From assembly GCA_963703075.1 (NCBI GenBank), contig OY969786.1:1178001-1242000 (forward strand): a stretch of DNA of 64,000 nt. The letters run 5' to 3'. Origin of the DNA: Korobacter sp963703075. GTDB lineage: Bacteria > Acidobacteriota > Terriglobia > Terriglobales > Acidobacteriaceae. Shown in pieces: positions 44,229 through 52,646 of the stretch (position 1 is the stretch's first letter; each line of letters begins with the position of its first letter). The notes below the pieces were generated by a model that was given only the letters and a program-made list of their open reading frames with translations, made no database searches and had not been told where the DNA came from. The translations under genes were made by a program, and so were the position numbers.

Positions 44229-44284
44229 GCAATCGCACTGCAGAGGTCGTGAGTTCGACTCTCACTATCTCCACCAGATAAACC
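44229..44284 (+). repeat. attR direct repeat (partial tRNA-Ala copy)
   Basis: GCAATCGCACTGCAGAGG through CTCACTATCTCCACCA and GATAAACC, differing from attL at two positions. No acceptor or D arm lies upstream, so this is not a second tRNA gene. Confidence 0.8.
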
Positions 44285-44372
44285 CCAATTTGTACGTATG
44301 TCGCTCGGGAAAGTCCGGCTGCATCGGCACTCTTGTCGATGTGGCATGGAATGCAGCCGGGTTCTGGAAGAA

Positions 44373-45641
44373 TTACCACGCGCTCAGAGTCACCTTGTCG
44401 GCCCATTCGTAGTACGGCGTGTTGTTGCCGTCGGCGTCGAGCTGAATGGCGACATTCAACTCGCTCGCGCTGGTGGAGGCCGGCCCATACGCCTTGTTGA
44501 TGTAGCTCTTCTTGCCGTTCAGGGTGACGGAGAGAAATTTCACCTCGCCGTTGATGCGCTGAAACTCCAGCGTCAAGTGGTTCCACGCATAGGCGGTGGG
44601 TAGGGTGCACGCGATGCCGGTCTCCACCCATTTATGAGCGGCAGCATCGTAGACGTCCCAGTCGTGGTGGCCCTTAATGTCGCACTGTGTACCGAAGATG
44701 TATTTCTTCCCGCTGATCGACTGGTTTACATCGAACTCGAGAGCCTGTGCGGCGCTTGGCGTTTTCAAATAATAATAAAGGTCGTATTCAAAGTTGCTGA
44801 CACTCGAGTCGGCCCCGAGTTGCTTCCACCAGAGTGCAGCCGAATACGCTTTGCTCCCCTTGAGATAAAACTGCGCGGCCTTGCCGTCCAACGATGGCGA
44901 CGAAATATTTTGCGATAAGGTGTGGGTAGCTTTTCGTCCGCTTCCACCGGCCCCGGCGCAGGTATCGCAGGAATCCCATCCACTCATCTGGTTGATGTTC
45001 GAATACTTCTTCGCATTGCCGGGCGCCGATCCACCGCCGCCGGAGCCTCCGGAAGATGAACTTCCGACCGTCACCTTGATTGTGCCTGACTTCACGACGT
45101 TGCCCGCGGTATCCCACGACTGCACAACGAGGCTATGGCCCCCGCTGCTCAGGGTGACACTCGTATTCACGGTCGCAGATGCCACGTCGTAGGCCTCTTT
45201 GTTGTCGACATACAGCAGGGTCCTCGAAATCGGATGGGTCGATGTTGAGGTGGAGGCGACGTGCACAGAGGAAGATACCGTCGATCCATTGGCCGGCGAT
45301 GTCACCGTGACGGACGGCGTGGACGACGAACTCGATACGGTCACCTTGATCGTTCCCGATTTCACAACCGTGCCGGCGGTGTCCCACGACTGCACGACGA
45401 GACTATGAGTGCCCTTGCTCATGGAGATTTCGGTGTTCACCGTCGCCGAAGCCACGTCATAAGCGACATTGTTGTCCACATAAACCATCGTGCGGGAAAT
45501 TGCATGCGAAGAAGAGGACGTTGAGACTACGTGCACGGATGAGGAAACGGTGGATCCATTGGTGGGTGAGCTTACCGAAACTGTGGCGCCTGCGATGGTG
45601 GTGAGAATGAATACGAGCGTAGCGACTGCGCGAATCCTCAT
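44373..45641 (-). CDS. secreted protein with two bacterial Ig-like domains and a C-terminal beta-sandwich
   Basis: 422 residues with a Sec signal (MRIRAVATLVFILTTIAGAT). Two Ig-like repeats of about 90 residues are nearly identical in their key words: SPTNGSTVSSSVHV against SPANGSTVSSSVHV and SLVVQSWDTAG twice. A Gly/Ser linker at about 195-205 leads to a 210-residue domain with a CDTC pair and a concanavalin-like strand pattern (WNHLTLEFQRINGEVKFL). It is probably a surface or extracellular carbohydrate-binding or adhesive protein. The high identity of the two Ig repeats suggests recent internal duplication. Confidence 0.8.
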   Translation of the reverse strand: MRIRAVATLVFILTTIAGATVSVSSPTNGSTVSSSVHVVSTSSSSHAISRTMVYVDNNVAYDVASATVNTEISMSKGTHSLVVQSWDTAGTVVKSGTIKVTVSSSSSTPSVTVTSPANGSTVSSSVHVASTSTSTHPISRTLLYVDNKEAYDVASATVNTSVTLSSGGHSLVVQSWDTAGNVVKSGTIKVTVGSSSSGGSGGGGSAPGNAKKYSNINQMSGWDSCDTCAGAGGSGRKATHTLSQNISSPSLDGKAAQFYLKGSKAYSAALWWKQLGADSSVSNFEYDLYYYLKTPSAAQALEFDVNQSISGKKYIFGTQCDIKGHHDWDVYDAAAHKWVETGIACTLPTAYAWNHLTLEFQRINGEVKFLSVTLNGKKSYINKAYGPASTSASELNVAIQLDADGNNTPYYEWADKVTLSAW

Positions 45642-45689
45642 CCTTATGCCTCCGTGTTCAGAAAGGTGTTATCGAGCGTTTTTGTCGCC

Positions 45690-45772
45690 AGGGACTTTGC
45701 GTCCCTCAGCGTGAATTGCGCCTTGCGAGGCCGCACGCGCAACACACGGTTCCGTCGTGAGCTTGCGGAACC
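45690..45772 (-). other. hairpin-rich leader upstream of the Ig-protein gene
   Basis: On the minus strand three stems are visible before the start at 45641: GGTTCCG/CGGAACC (45748-45772), GCCTCGCAAGGC (45720-45731) and AGGGAC/GTCCCT (45690-45706, loop GCAAA). The loops of the last two and one more copy near 45815 share CGCAA. It looks like a structured 5' leader, class unknown. The rest of 45642-46192 shows no supported gene. Confidence 0.35.
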
Positions 45773-46192
45773 GCCCCGTCATTACGCCGAGTCACAAAGG
45801 ACGAACCCACGCCCTTGCGACCTGACGCAGCATAGGCGCTCAGTCGATCGCTCGACATCCTCCTTTGGGCTTAATGTCCCTGCACATTTAGCCTTAAGCA
45901 TGGTCCGTACTTTCACCGAGGGAAGAACTAGCCCCACCCGCGTAATTTGTGGATTCAACGAATAGAGTGAATTAGTTGGCGAAGGTAAGACTCTGGAAGC
46001 AGCAGGAGCTTTGTTCGAGGCGCTACTCTCGATAACGAGATCAGCAGTTCTGCTCTAGAGAAACTATCCAGAAGAGAGTAGTTGCCGTTTCGAGAGACTC
46101 GCGAAGAAATGAACGTTGCGGCTTCACCGTGGGGAACTCCGGCGCACCGGCACGACACTCCAGGAATCGGGTAACATTTGCGCGAGGTTCCG

Positions 46193-47704
46193 ATGCGCAG
46201 CAAAGCAAGTCTTGAAGAACGCTCCTCTCCGCTGGCGATGGATGGAAGGACATTTCGCGCACTGGGTTATCGGCTCGTCGACCGCATCGCGGAGTTCCTC
46301 GATTCGCTGCCGGAGCGACCGGTGGATCCCGGAGAATCTCCTGCCGCAGTCCGAAAGGCGCTCGATGGTGAACGCTCTTTGCCCCAAAATGGCGCCGATC
46401 CCGCCGGCTTGCTCGACCATGCTGCCGAGCTTCTGTTCAACCACTCGGTGTTCAACGGGCATCCGCGTTTCTGGGGATACATCACGTCGTCTGCCGCGCC
46501 CATCGGAGCGCTGGGAGAATTGCTCGGCGCCGCAGTGAATCCCAACGTCGGAGCTTGGCCTCTTTCGCCGATGGCGAGCGAAATCGAAGCGCAAACGATT
46601 CGCTGGATCGCCGAAATGGTGAACTACCCGTCGGGTTGCGCAGGACTTTTCGTGAGCGGCGGCAACATGGCCAACATCGTGTGCTTCTTCGCGGCCCGCC
46701 ATGCGAAGGCCGGGTGGGACGTGCGCAAGAAGGGCATGAATGGCTCACGTTTGCGTGTCTATTGCTCCAGGGAGACACACACGTGGATCCAGAAGGCCGC
46801 GGACCTTTCGGGATTGGGCACAGAGGCAGTCCGATGGGTGACGACGGATAGCGAACAGCGCATCGATCTTTCGGCGTTGCAGGCGGCGATTGACGCAGAT
46901 CTCGCGGCGGGCGACCAGCCATTCCTGGTGGTCGGCGCAGCGGGGTCGGTGAGTACGGGAGCAGTGGACCCACTGCCGGAACTGGCCGCACTCTGCAGGA
47001 AATATGATTTATGGTTTCACGTTGATGGCGCGTATGGCGGATTCGCTGCGATCGTACCGGACGCTCCTGCGGCACTCGCAGGAATGAGCGAAGCAGACTC
47101 GCTTGCCGTGGATCCGCATAAATGGCTCTATGCGCCGCTGGAGGCAGGCTGCGCGCTGGTGCGTGATCCGGAAAAACTGCGCGGCGCGTTTGCCTATCAC
47201 CCTCCTTACTATCATTTCGGCGTCGAGGCCATTAATTACTTCGATCTCGGCCCGCAGAACTCGCGCGGCTTCCGCGCTCTCAAGGTGTGGCTCGCCCTGC
47301 AGCAGGTCGGATACGACGGCTATAGGAAGATGCTGAGTGACGATATCCGGCTGGCCCAGGAACTTTTTCGTATTCTGCCGCGCTATCCGGAACTCGAGCC
47401 TCTTACCCAGTCCTTGAGTATCACGACGTTCCGTTATATTCCGTCGGACCTTCGTACGGGTGACGAGCAGACCGAGGCGTATCTCGACCAGTTGAACAAT
47501 GCACTGCTCACTCGTTTACAGGGGAGTGGGGAAGCCTACATCTCGAACGCGGTCATCCATGGGCGGTTCGCACTGCGTGCGTGCATTGTGAACTTCCGCA
47601 CCTCGCTGGCAGATGTGAAAGCGCTGCCCGGGATCGTGGTTCGCATGGGCAGGGAACTTGACCAAATGATGCGAGCCGAAAACCTGCGGCCCGGGCCCGC
47701 ATAA
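46193..47704 (+). CDS. PLP-dependent group II amino acid decarboxylase
   Basis: 503 residues, fold type I. The Schiff-base Lys is 310 in VDPHKWLYAP, the PLP-pyridine Asp is 278 in HVDGAYGG, and the cofactor-stacking block is CSRETHTWIQKAAD. RFWGYITSSAAPIGALGELL and LFVSGGNMANI are typical of aromatic-L-amino-acid, tyrosine or aspartate-type decarboxylases. It would release CO2 from an amino acid to give an amine. ATG 46193 has GAGG upstream. TTG 46178 and ATG 46238 are alternatives. No transporter lies next to it, so an acid-resistance cycle is not indicated. Substrate uncertain. Confidence 0.88.
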   Translation: MRSKASLEERSSPLAMDGRTFRALGYRLVDRIAEFLDSLPERPVDPGESPAAVRKALDGERSLPQNGADPAGLLDHAAELLFNHSVFNGHPRFWGYITSSAAPIGALGELLGAAVNPNVGAWPLSPMASEIEAQTIRWIAEMVNYPSGCAGLFVSGGNMANIVCFFAARHAKAGWDVRKKGMNGSRLRVYCSRETHTWIQKAADLSGLGTEAVRWVTTDSEQRIDLSALQAAIDADLAAGDQPFLVVGAAGSVSTGAVDPLPELAALCRKYDLWFHVDGAYGGFAAIVPDAPAALAGMSEADSLAVDPHKWLYAPLEAGCALVRDPEKLRGAFAYHPPYYHFGVEAINYFDLGPQNSRGFRALKVWLALQQVGYDGYRKMLSDDIRLAQELFRILPRYPELEPLTQSLSITTFRYIPSDLRTGDEQTEAYLDQLNNALLTRLQGSGEAYISNAVIHGRFALRACIVNFRTSLADVKALPGIVVRMGRELDQMMRAENLRPGPA

Positions 47705-47801
47705 CCAGCCGCCGCCCTGCGCAGTGCGACCACTTGTGGGGATTTTGTAGGGGCAGGGCCGCGAACCGCGATCTCAGCGCGCGCTTCTTCGCAGGCTGTC
47801 G

Positions 47802-47816
47802 TGCTATATATCACAT
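47802..47816. promoter_or_regulatory. operator-like inverted repeat, distal copy
   Basis: TGCTATATATCACAT is the exact reverse complement of the 15-mer at 48038-48052. With its preceding G it forms the imperfect palindrome GTGCTATATATCAC, typical of a dimeric repressor site. Confidence 0.45.
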
Positions 47817-48037
47817 TGGTGCGGGCACTGGTCAAAGGGCCCGGTGAGGGTGTTTTGAGCCCGTCCGCAGCACGGCATCGCGTCCGCACCACATCAGGCA
47901 GACAAGATAAGCAGTTTCTATGAGTTATGCGAGTCGGTCGTTGCCGATGGAGAACCCTCCCCGCGAGGACGGCTGAATTTTAAATCGTTCTAAGAAATAG
48001 TGGAAATTGATTATTTCGTTCGAACTTCCCCCGGACG

Positions 48038-48052
48038 ATGTGATATATAGCA
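48038..48052. promoter_or_regulatory. operator-like inverted repeat, proximal copy
   Basis: ATGTGATATATAGCA lies about 100 bases before the Oar-like start, in an AT-rich promoter stretch. The pair spaced 236 bases apart could support DNA looping. The regulator is not in the window. Confidence 0.45.
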
Positions 48053-48150
48053 TTGCTCAGATGTTACTCACGAGCTCCTGCTCGCTGGGTTGAGTGGGTT
48101 TCCCAGGTCCCGAACAAGCAATACGCAACACTTCTCGGAGGAGTACTGCG

Positions 48151-51100
48151 ATGCGATGGTCCCAAAAGCTTCAGCTTTGTTGTTTTCTGCTTCTCATCTC
48201 GCTTGTCAGTGCGACAGCTGTGTGGGGTCAGCAAGTAACCGCAGCCATCACGGGCTCGGTTGCAGACCCGGCAGGCGCAGCGATCCCCGGCGCGACAGTT
48301 ATCGCCAGGGACGTGGAGCGCGGCACAGTTACCACGGTTGAGACAAACGGTACGGGAGTCTTCAATTTTCCACGCCTTCCCATCGGCACCTATGAAGTAC
48401 GCGTCGAAGCGAAGGGTTTTGAATCTGCGGTGCAGCCGCCGATCGAACTGACGATGAACCAGACGGCCCGTTTGACCTTTGGCTTGAAAGTCGGGACAGT
48501 GAGCCAAACCATGGAAGTCAGCTCGGAAGCTCCCCAGCTTCAGACCGACACCACCCAGGTCAGCACCCTCATCGATGCGAAGAACAATGATGCGCTACCG
48601 CTGGCGACGCGCAACTTCATCCAGTTGACGCTGCTTGCGCCGGGTGCGTTGTCGGTCGATCCGCAGAGCATGAACACGGGATCGAACGTCGCGGAAGAGG
48701 GCGGGCGTCCTTACATTAACGGAAACCGCGAACAGGCCAACAACTTCCTGCTCGACGGTATCGACAACAACCAGGCCTCGGAAAATCTTGCGGGTTTCAC
48801 CCCATCCCCTGACGCGATCGCAGAATTCAACGTGATCACGCAGAATGCACCCGCGGAGTTCGGCAATTTCAACGGCGGCATTGTCAGCGCGTCGATCAAG
48901 TCAGGCACCAATCAGTTCCACGGCGACCTGTTCGAATTCTTCCGCAACGACATCTTCAATGCCAACAAGTGGGAGAACGGCCTGACGGCAGGAACGCCGC
49001 TGGGCGTCATCCCGACTCCGAAACTGCGCTGGAACATGTTTGGCGCGACCTTTGGTGGTCCGATCATTAAGAACAAGCTGTTCTTCTTTGTCGACTACCA
49101 AGGCGGCCGCCTGGATCATCCGTCGAGCCCGGGAACGATCACGGTCCTGACGCCAGCGGAAATCGGCGGAGACTATTCCGCCTTGCTCGCTTTGAAGGAT
49201 GCAAATGGTAACCCGTCGCCGGTGCAGATCTACAATCCGTGCGCCTCAGGAACGGGAGTCCCGGGAACTCCATGCCAATTGGTGCCGGCCGGCAGCCGAG
49301 TGCCTTTTACAGGAAACATCATTCCATCCAACATGCTCGATCCGGCGTTTACGGCTCTCGTGACCAATGCTCTGTATCCGCAGTCGGTCGCGTCCTCCGG
49401 AACGGGTTTCGGCTTGGCTCCTAATAACAGCGGCCAGCAATACAACACGGACCAGGGCGATCTGCGCATCGATTACAACGCCAGCTCGAAGGATCACCTG
49501 TTTGGCCGCTTCTCCAAGGGATACCAGACAGACCCATCCGTCAACTCGGTTGCGCTGCTGGGCAATACCTTAAACTCGGCGGTGCTCGACAATTTCGGTT
49601 TCAGTTGGGACCACAACTTCTCGCCCAATCTGCTCAATGAACTACGGATCGGCGAGAACTATGTTCAGTTCTCCAACGGCCTTACGACCTTCGATAGCTC
49701 GGTCGGGGCGCTCGGCAACACGATTGGGATCTCCAATGGCAATCCGGCGGGTCTCGATGGTTTACCTCTCATCAGTGTGGGCGGTGGCAGCGTAACCAAC
49801 GCGGCCATTGGATCACTGAACGCATTGGGATCCGCGGGTGTAGTCGAGAACTTCGCTTCGACCGTGCTGCAATTGGACGACGTGGTCGAATACACGCACG
49901 GGCGGCACAATCTGAAGTTCGGCTACCAGATGAACCAATATCGCCTCAACGTTTTCTACAGCGGAAACGGCGGCGAGCTCGGACAGCTGCTCTACGGTAC
50001 AACCTACAGCTCCAATCCCGGGAACCCCACTAGCGGTATCGGTGCGGCAGACTGGGCTTTGGGTCTGCCCGAAGACGTCGGTCGCGGAACCAGCACAGGC
50101 GGTTGGCATCAGCGCGACTGGCTGTTGGCTGGGTTCGTGCAGGATGATTGGCGCATCACCGACCATCTCACCCTGAACCTTGGCTTGCGTTACGAAGCGC
50201 GTACACCCTGGAATGAAATCAACGACCGCCAGGTCAACGTCAACATCCAGACGGGCGCGCTTGAGTACGCGGGGAACACCGCTGTACAGGGTGTTGGCAC
50301 GAATGGCGGAAGCGGTGGACTTTACAACACAACCTACGGCCTTCCCGACTTCCAGCCTCGCTTCGGATTCGCATGGTCCCCAGCCAGGTTTGACGGAAAG
50401 ACCGTGATCCGCGGAGCGTTCACCATCTCTTCCTACCTGGAAGGGACTGGCACGAACCTTCGGCTCACGCAAAATCCGCCGTTCACGCCAGCTCAAGTGG
50501 AAGCGAACAACGCTACCACGGGAACTCCGTTTACGACGGAAAGTGCATTTGCCAGTGCAGCGCCTCCGGCGGGTGATCCCTTCCAGAATGCGACCATGCT
50601 GGCGTGGGCTGGCACGGTGCAGCCGGCAGTGGCAAAGCAGTGGAACCTGACCATTCAGCAGGAGCTTTCCAAGGGCACAACCTTCCAGATCGGTTACGTC
50701 GGGCAAGCCACCCAGCACCTGATGGTTCCGGAGTGGTTGAAGCAGGGCTATTTGAATCCCAACGGCACGGTGACCCCGAGTCAGTTTGCGGGCGGGACGA
50801 ATCCGGACGGCACGCTTGGTCCGAATTCATTCGGCAACGTGAAGGACACGGCTTCTAACGGGAGCATGAACTACAACGCTCTGCAGGCTGTCTTGCAACA
50901 GCGTTACAGCCATGGCCTCGATGCTCAGATTTCGTACACCTTCAGCAAGTGCATGACGAATAACGACGGGTATTACGGAACCTGGGGAGCCAACACCGAA
51001 ACCACCCCTGCTGCCAACTACTGGCAGAACCTCTACGATCCGCAGGCGGATTACGCGCAGTGCTACTGGGATTCCAAGCACGTGATCAGCGCCTACGCGA

Positions 51101-51615
51101 CCTACGAGCTGCCCGTAGGAAAAGGCAAGTCCTGGGGTCAGAACATGCCTACCGCTGTGAATGCAGTGGTCGGTGGATGGACGGTTGCTCCGATCGTTTC
51201 CTGGCACACCGGTTTCCCGATCGCGCTGTACGGGCCGGATAATTCGGGAACCGATTCTCCCGCGCCTCGTCCAGACTGTAATGGCCCGGTGCAGTACACC
51301 CACAACACCTCCATTGCCGGGTACCAATGGTTCAGTCCGAGTTCGTTCTCTCCGGCTGCTCTCGGTACGTTCGGCAACTGCCCGGCGCAAGGTCCGGTCG
51401 TCGGTCCGAAATACACGGACGCGGACATCAGTCTTCAGAAAAACTTCCTGATCACGGAGAGGATGAGAATCCAATTCCGGGCAGATTTTCTGAACGCCTT
51501 CAACCACCCGAACTTCGCGCACCCTGACAACACCGTCGGCGACACCAACTTTGGCGTCATCAGCGGAACCCAGGATGCACGACAGATTCAGTTTGCCTTG
51601 AAATTCTATTTCTGA
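48151..51615 (+). CDS. Oar-like TonB-dependent outer membrane receptor with N-terminal carboxypeptidase-regulatory domain
   Basis: 1154 residues. ATG 48151 has GGAGGAG upstream and starts a Sec signal ending near WGQQ. Residues about 30-115 form a carboxypeptidase-regulatory-like (CarboxypepD_reg) domain (ITGSVADPAGAAIPGATV). A plug domain follows (about 120-260, YINGNREQANNFLLDGIDNN), then a large beta-barrel ending in a terminal Phe (IQFALKFYF). It probably imports polymers or secreted products across the outer membrane using TonB. A terminator follows, then TPR and CRTAC1 genes, a recurrent acidobacterial order. Confidence 0.92.
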   Translation: MRWSQKLQLCCFLLLISLVSATAVWGQQVTAAITGSVADPAGAAIPGATVIARDVERGTVTTVETNGTGVFNFPRLPIGTYEVRVEAKGFESAVQPPIELTMNQTARLTFGLKVGTVSQTMEVSSEAPQLQTDTTQVSTLIDAKNNDALPLATRNFIQLTLLAPGALSVDPQSMNTGSNVAEEGGRPYINGNREQANNFLLDGIDNNQASENLAGFTPSPDAIAEFNVITQNAPAEFGNFNGGIVSASIKSGTNQFHGDLFEFFRNDIFNANKWENGLTAGTPLGVIPTPKLRWNMFGATFGGPIIKNKLFFFVDYQGGRLDHPSSPGTITVLTPAEIGGDYSALLALKDANGNPSPVQIYNPCASGTGVPGTPCQLVPAGSRVPFTGNIIPSNMLDPAFTALVTNALYPQSVASSGTGFGLAPNNSGQQYNTDQGDLRIDYNASSKDHLFGRFSKGYQTDPSVNSVALLGNTLNSAVLDNFGFSWDHNFSPNLLNELRIGENYVQFSNGLTTFDSSVGALGNTIGISNGNPAGLDGLPLISVGGGSVTNAAIGSLNALGSAGVVENFASTVLQLDDVVEYTHGRHNLKFGYQMNQYRLNVFYSGNGGELGQLLYGTTYSSNPGNPTSGIGAADWALGLPEDVGRGTSTGGWHQRDWLLAGFVQDDWRITDHLTLNLGLRYEARTPWNEINDRQVNVNIQTGALEYAGNTAVQGVGTNGGSGGLYNTTYGLPDFQPRFGFAWSPARFDGKTVIRGAFTISSYLEGTGTNLRLTQNPPFTPAQVEANNATTGTPFTTESAFASAAPPAGDPFQNATMLAWAGTVQPAVAKQWNLTIQQELSKGTTFQIGYVGQATQHLMVPEWLKQGYLNPNGTVTPSQFAGGTNPDGTLGPNSFGNVKDTASNGSMNYNALQAVLQQRYSHGLDAQISYTFSKCMTNNDGYYGTWGANTETTPAANYWQNLYDPQADYAQCYWDSKHVISAYATYELPVGKGKSWGQNMPTAVNAVVGGWTVAPIVSWHTGFPIALYGPDNSGTDSPAPRPDCNGPVQYTHNTSIAGYQWFSPSSFSPAALGTFGNCPAQGPVVGPKYTDADISLQKNFLITERMRIQFRADFLNAFNHPNFAHPDNTVGDTNFGVISGTQDARQIQFALKFYF

Positions 51616-51633
51616 CGCAGCACGCAGTATGAT

Positions 51634-51667
51634 GGGCAGGATCTTCGTGATCCTGCCCGATTTTTTT
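51634..51667 (+). terminator. intrinsic terminator of the Oar-like gene
   Basis: GGGCAGGATC and GATCCTGCCC form a perfect 10-bp stem with loop TTCGT, then GATTTTTTT. The T-run directly abuts the ATG of the next gene. Confidence 0.85.
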
Positions 51668-52627
51668 ATGTTCAAGAATTGTCCCAAGGCTCTCTTCTGT
51701 CTAACCCTCCCGTTGCTGTGGTCGACGGGCGCGTCTGCCCAGGCAGCGAAGACCGCATCCAGCGACACTGGTGCGTCTGTACAGCATGCGGTTAGTCTGG
51801 CGACCAGCGGCCATTGCAAGGAAGCGTTACCGCTGCTCAAGCGAAGCATTGCCCCGGGATCGCCAAAGGATCAGCATCGGGAGGCCGGCATGGCCGGGGT
51901 GCGCTGCGCAATGTTTGCCGACCAACCGGATGCAGCGCTCGAATTTCTGCGCGTGCTCAATCGCGATTTTCCAACCGACCCTGACGTTTTGTATCTCTCT
52001 GTGCATACCTATTCCGATCTCTCAACGCGCGCTTCGGCCGAATTGGCGACCAAGGCAGGAAATTCCTACCAGGCCCATGAGCTCAATGCGGAAGCGCTGG
52101 AAACCGAAGGCAAGTGGCAAGACGCGGAGAAGCAGTATCGGTGGGTGCTGGAGCAAAACCCAAAGTTGCCGGGCATTCACTTCCGCATCGGCCGATTGTT
52201 GCTCTCCGTTCCGAATCCTCCGCCCGATACCGCGGAAAAAGCCAAGAAAGAGTTTGAGGAAGAATTGACGATCGACCCAACCAATGCCGGCGCTGAATAC
52301 GTGCTTGGCGAGTTAGCGCGGCAGGCGAATTCCTTCGACGAGGCGGTACAGCATTTCACTAAGGCGACGAAGCTCGATTCCAGCTTCGCAGCGGCCTATC
52401 TCGGGATGGGTGTCTCTCTTCTCGCACAGAAGAATTACTCCGACGCGATCGCGCCACTGGAAATTGCGGTGAAGTTGCAACCGGCGAACCCTGCCGGGCA
52501 TTACAGCCTGGCCACCGCTTACAGCCGCGCTGGACGCAAGTCCGATGCCGACCGCGAGTTCGCAATCCACAGCCAGATGATGCAGCGCAGCGGAGGAGCG
52601 CCGGTGCCTGCCAATCAGCAACCATGA
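51668..52627 (+). CDS. secreted TPR-repeat protein
   Basis: 319 residues with a signal peptide (MFKNCPKALFCLTLPLLW) and five or more TPR units from about 40 to 300. Examples are AEALETEGKWQDAEKQYRWV, VLGELARQANSFDEAVQHF, and GMGVSLLAQKNYSDAIAPL. A periplasmic protein-interaction scaffold is likely. ATG 51668 directly follows the T-run of the preceding terminator, so it has no ordinary ribosome site. An upstream ATG at 51629 lies within the hairpin. Its neighbour CRTAC1 gene starts 19 bases after its stop, suggesting one transcript. Confidence 0.82.
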   Translation: MFKNCPKALFCLTLPLLWSTGASAQAAKTASSDTGASVQHAVSLATSGHCKEALPLLKRSIAPGSPKDQHREAGMAGVRCAMFADQPDAALEFLRVLNRDFPTDPDVLYLSVHTYSDLSTRASAELATKAGNSYQAHELNAEALETEGKWQDAEKQYRWVLEQNPKLPGIHFRIGRLLLSVPNPPPDTAEKAKKEFEEELTIDPTNAGAEYVLGELARQANSFDEAVQHFTKATKLDSSFAAAYLGMGVSLLAQKNYSDAIAPLEIAVKLQPANPAGHYSLATAYSRAGRKSDADREFAIHSQMMQRSGGAPVPANQQP

Positions 52628-52646
52628 CATCTCTCTGGAAACAAAT

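Larger units (their letters stand above)
42753..44284. mobile_element. remnant of a tRNA-Ala-integrated element
   Basis: The tRNA 3' half plus eight bases (42753-42808) is repeated at 44229-44284 with two mismatches over 56 bases, the classic attL/attR pattern of an integrase-driven insertion. Inside are the C-terminal end of a tyrosine recombinase, facing the tRNA, a 52-residue small ORF and a membrane-protein gene. At about 1.5 kb the element has lost most of its body, including the rest of the integrase, so it is no longer self-mobile. G+C looks lower than in the flanks. Confidence 0.8.

Noticed and set aside
44229..44284. A second tRNA-Ala
   Set aside because: Only the 3' half is present. 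No acceptor 5' strand or D arm lies upstream, so it is an att copy.
45642..45830. c-di-GMP-I (GEMM) riboswitch, because of GGGACGCAAAG on the minus strand
   Set aside because: The partner GGCAAACC half and the P3 arm with GCCGGGTTGCC-like end are missing, and the stem AGGGAC/GTCCCT closes on itself.
47802..48052. A small MITE with terminal inverted repeats
   Set aside because: No target-site duplication is visible next to the 15-mers and each 15-mer is itself palindromic, so operators are the better reading. The alternative is kept in the findings.
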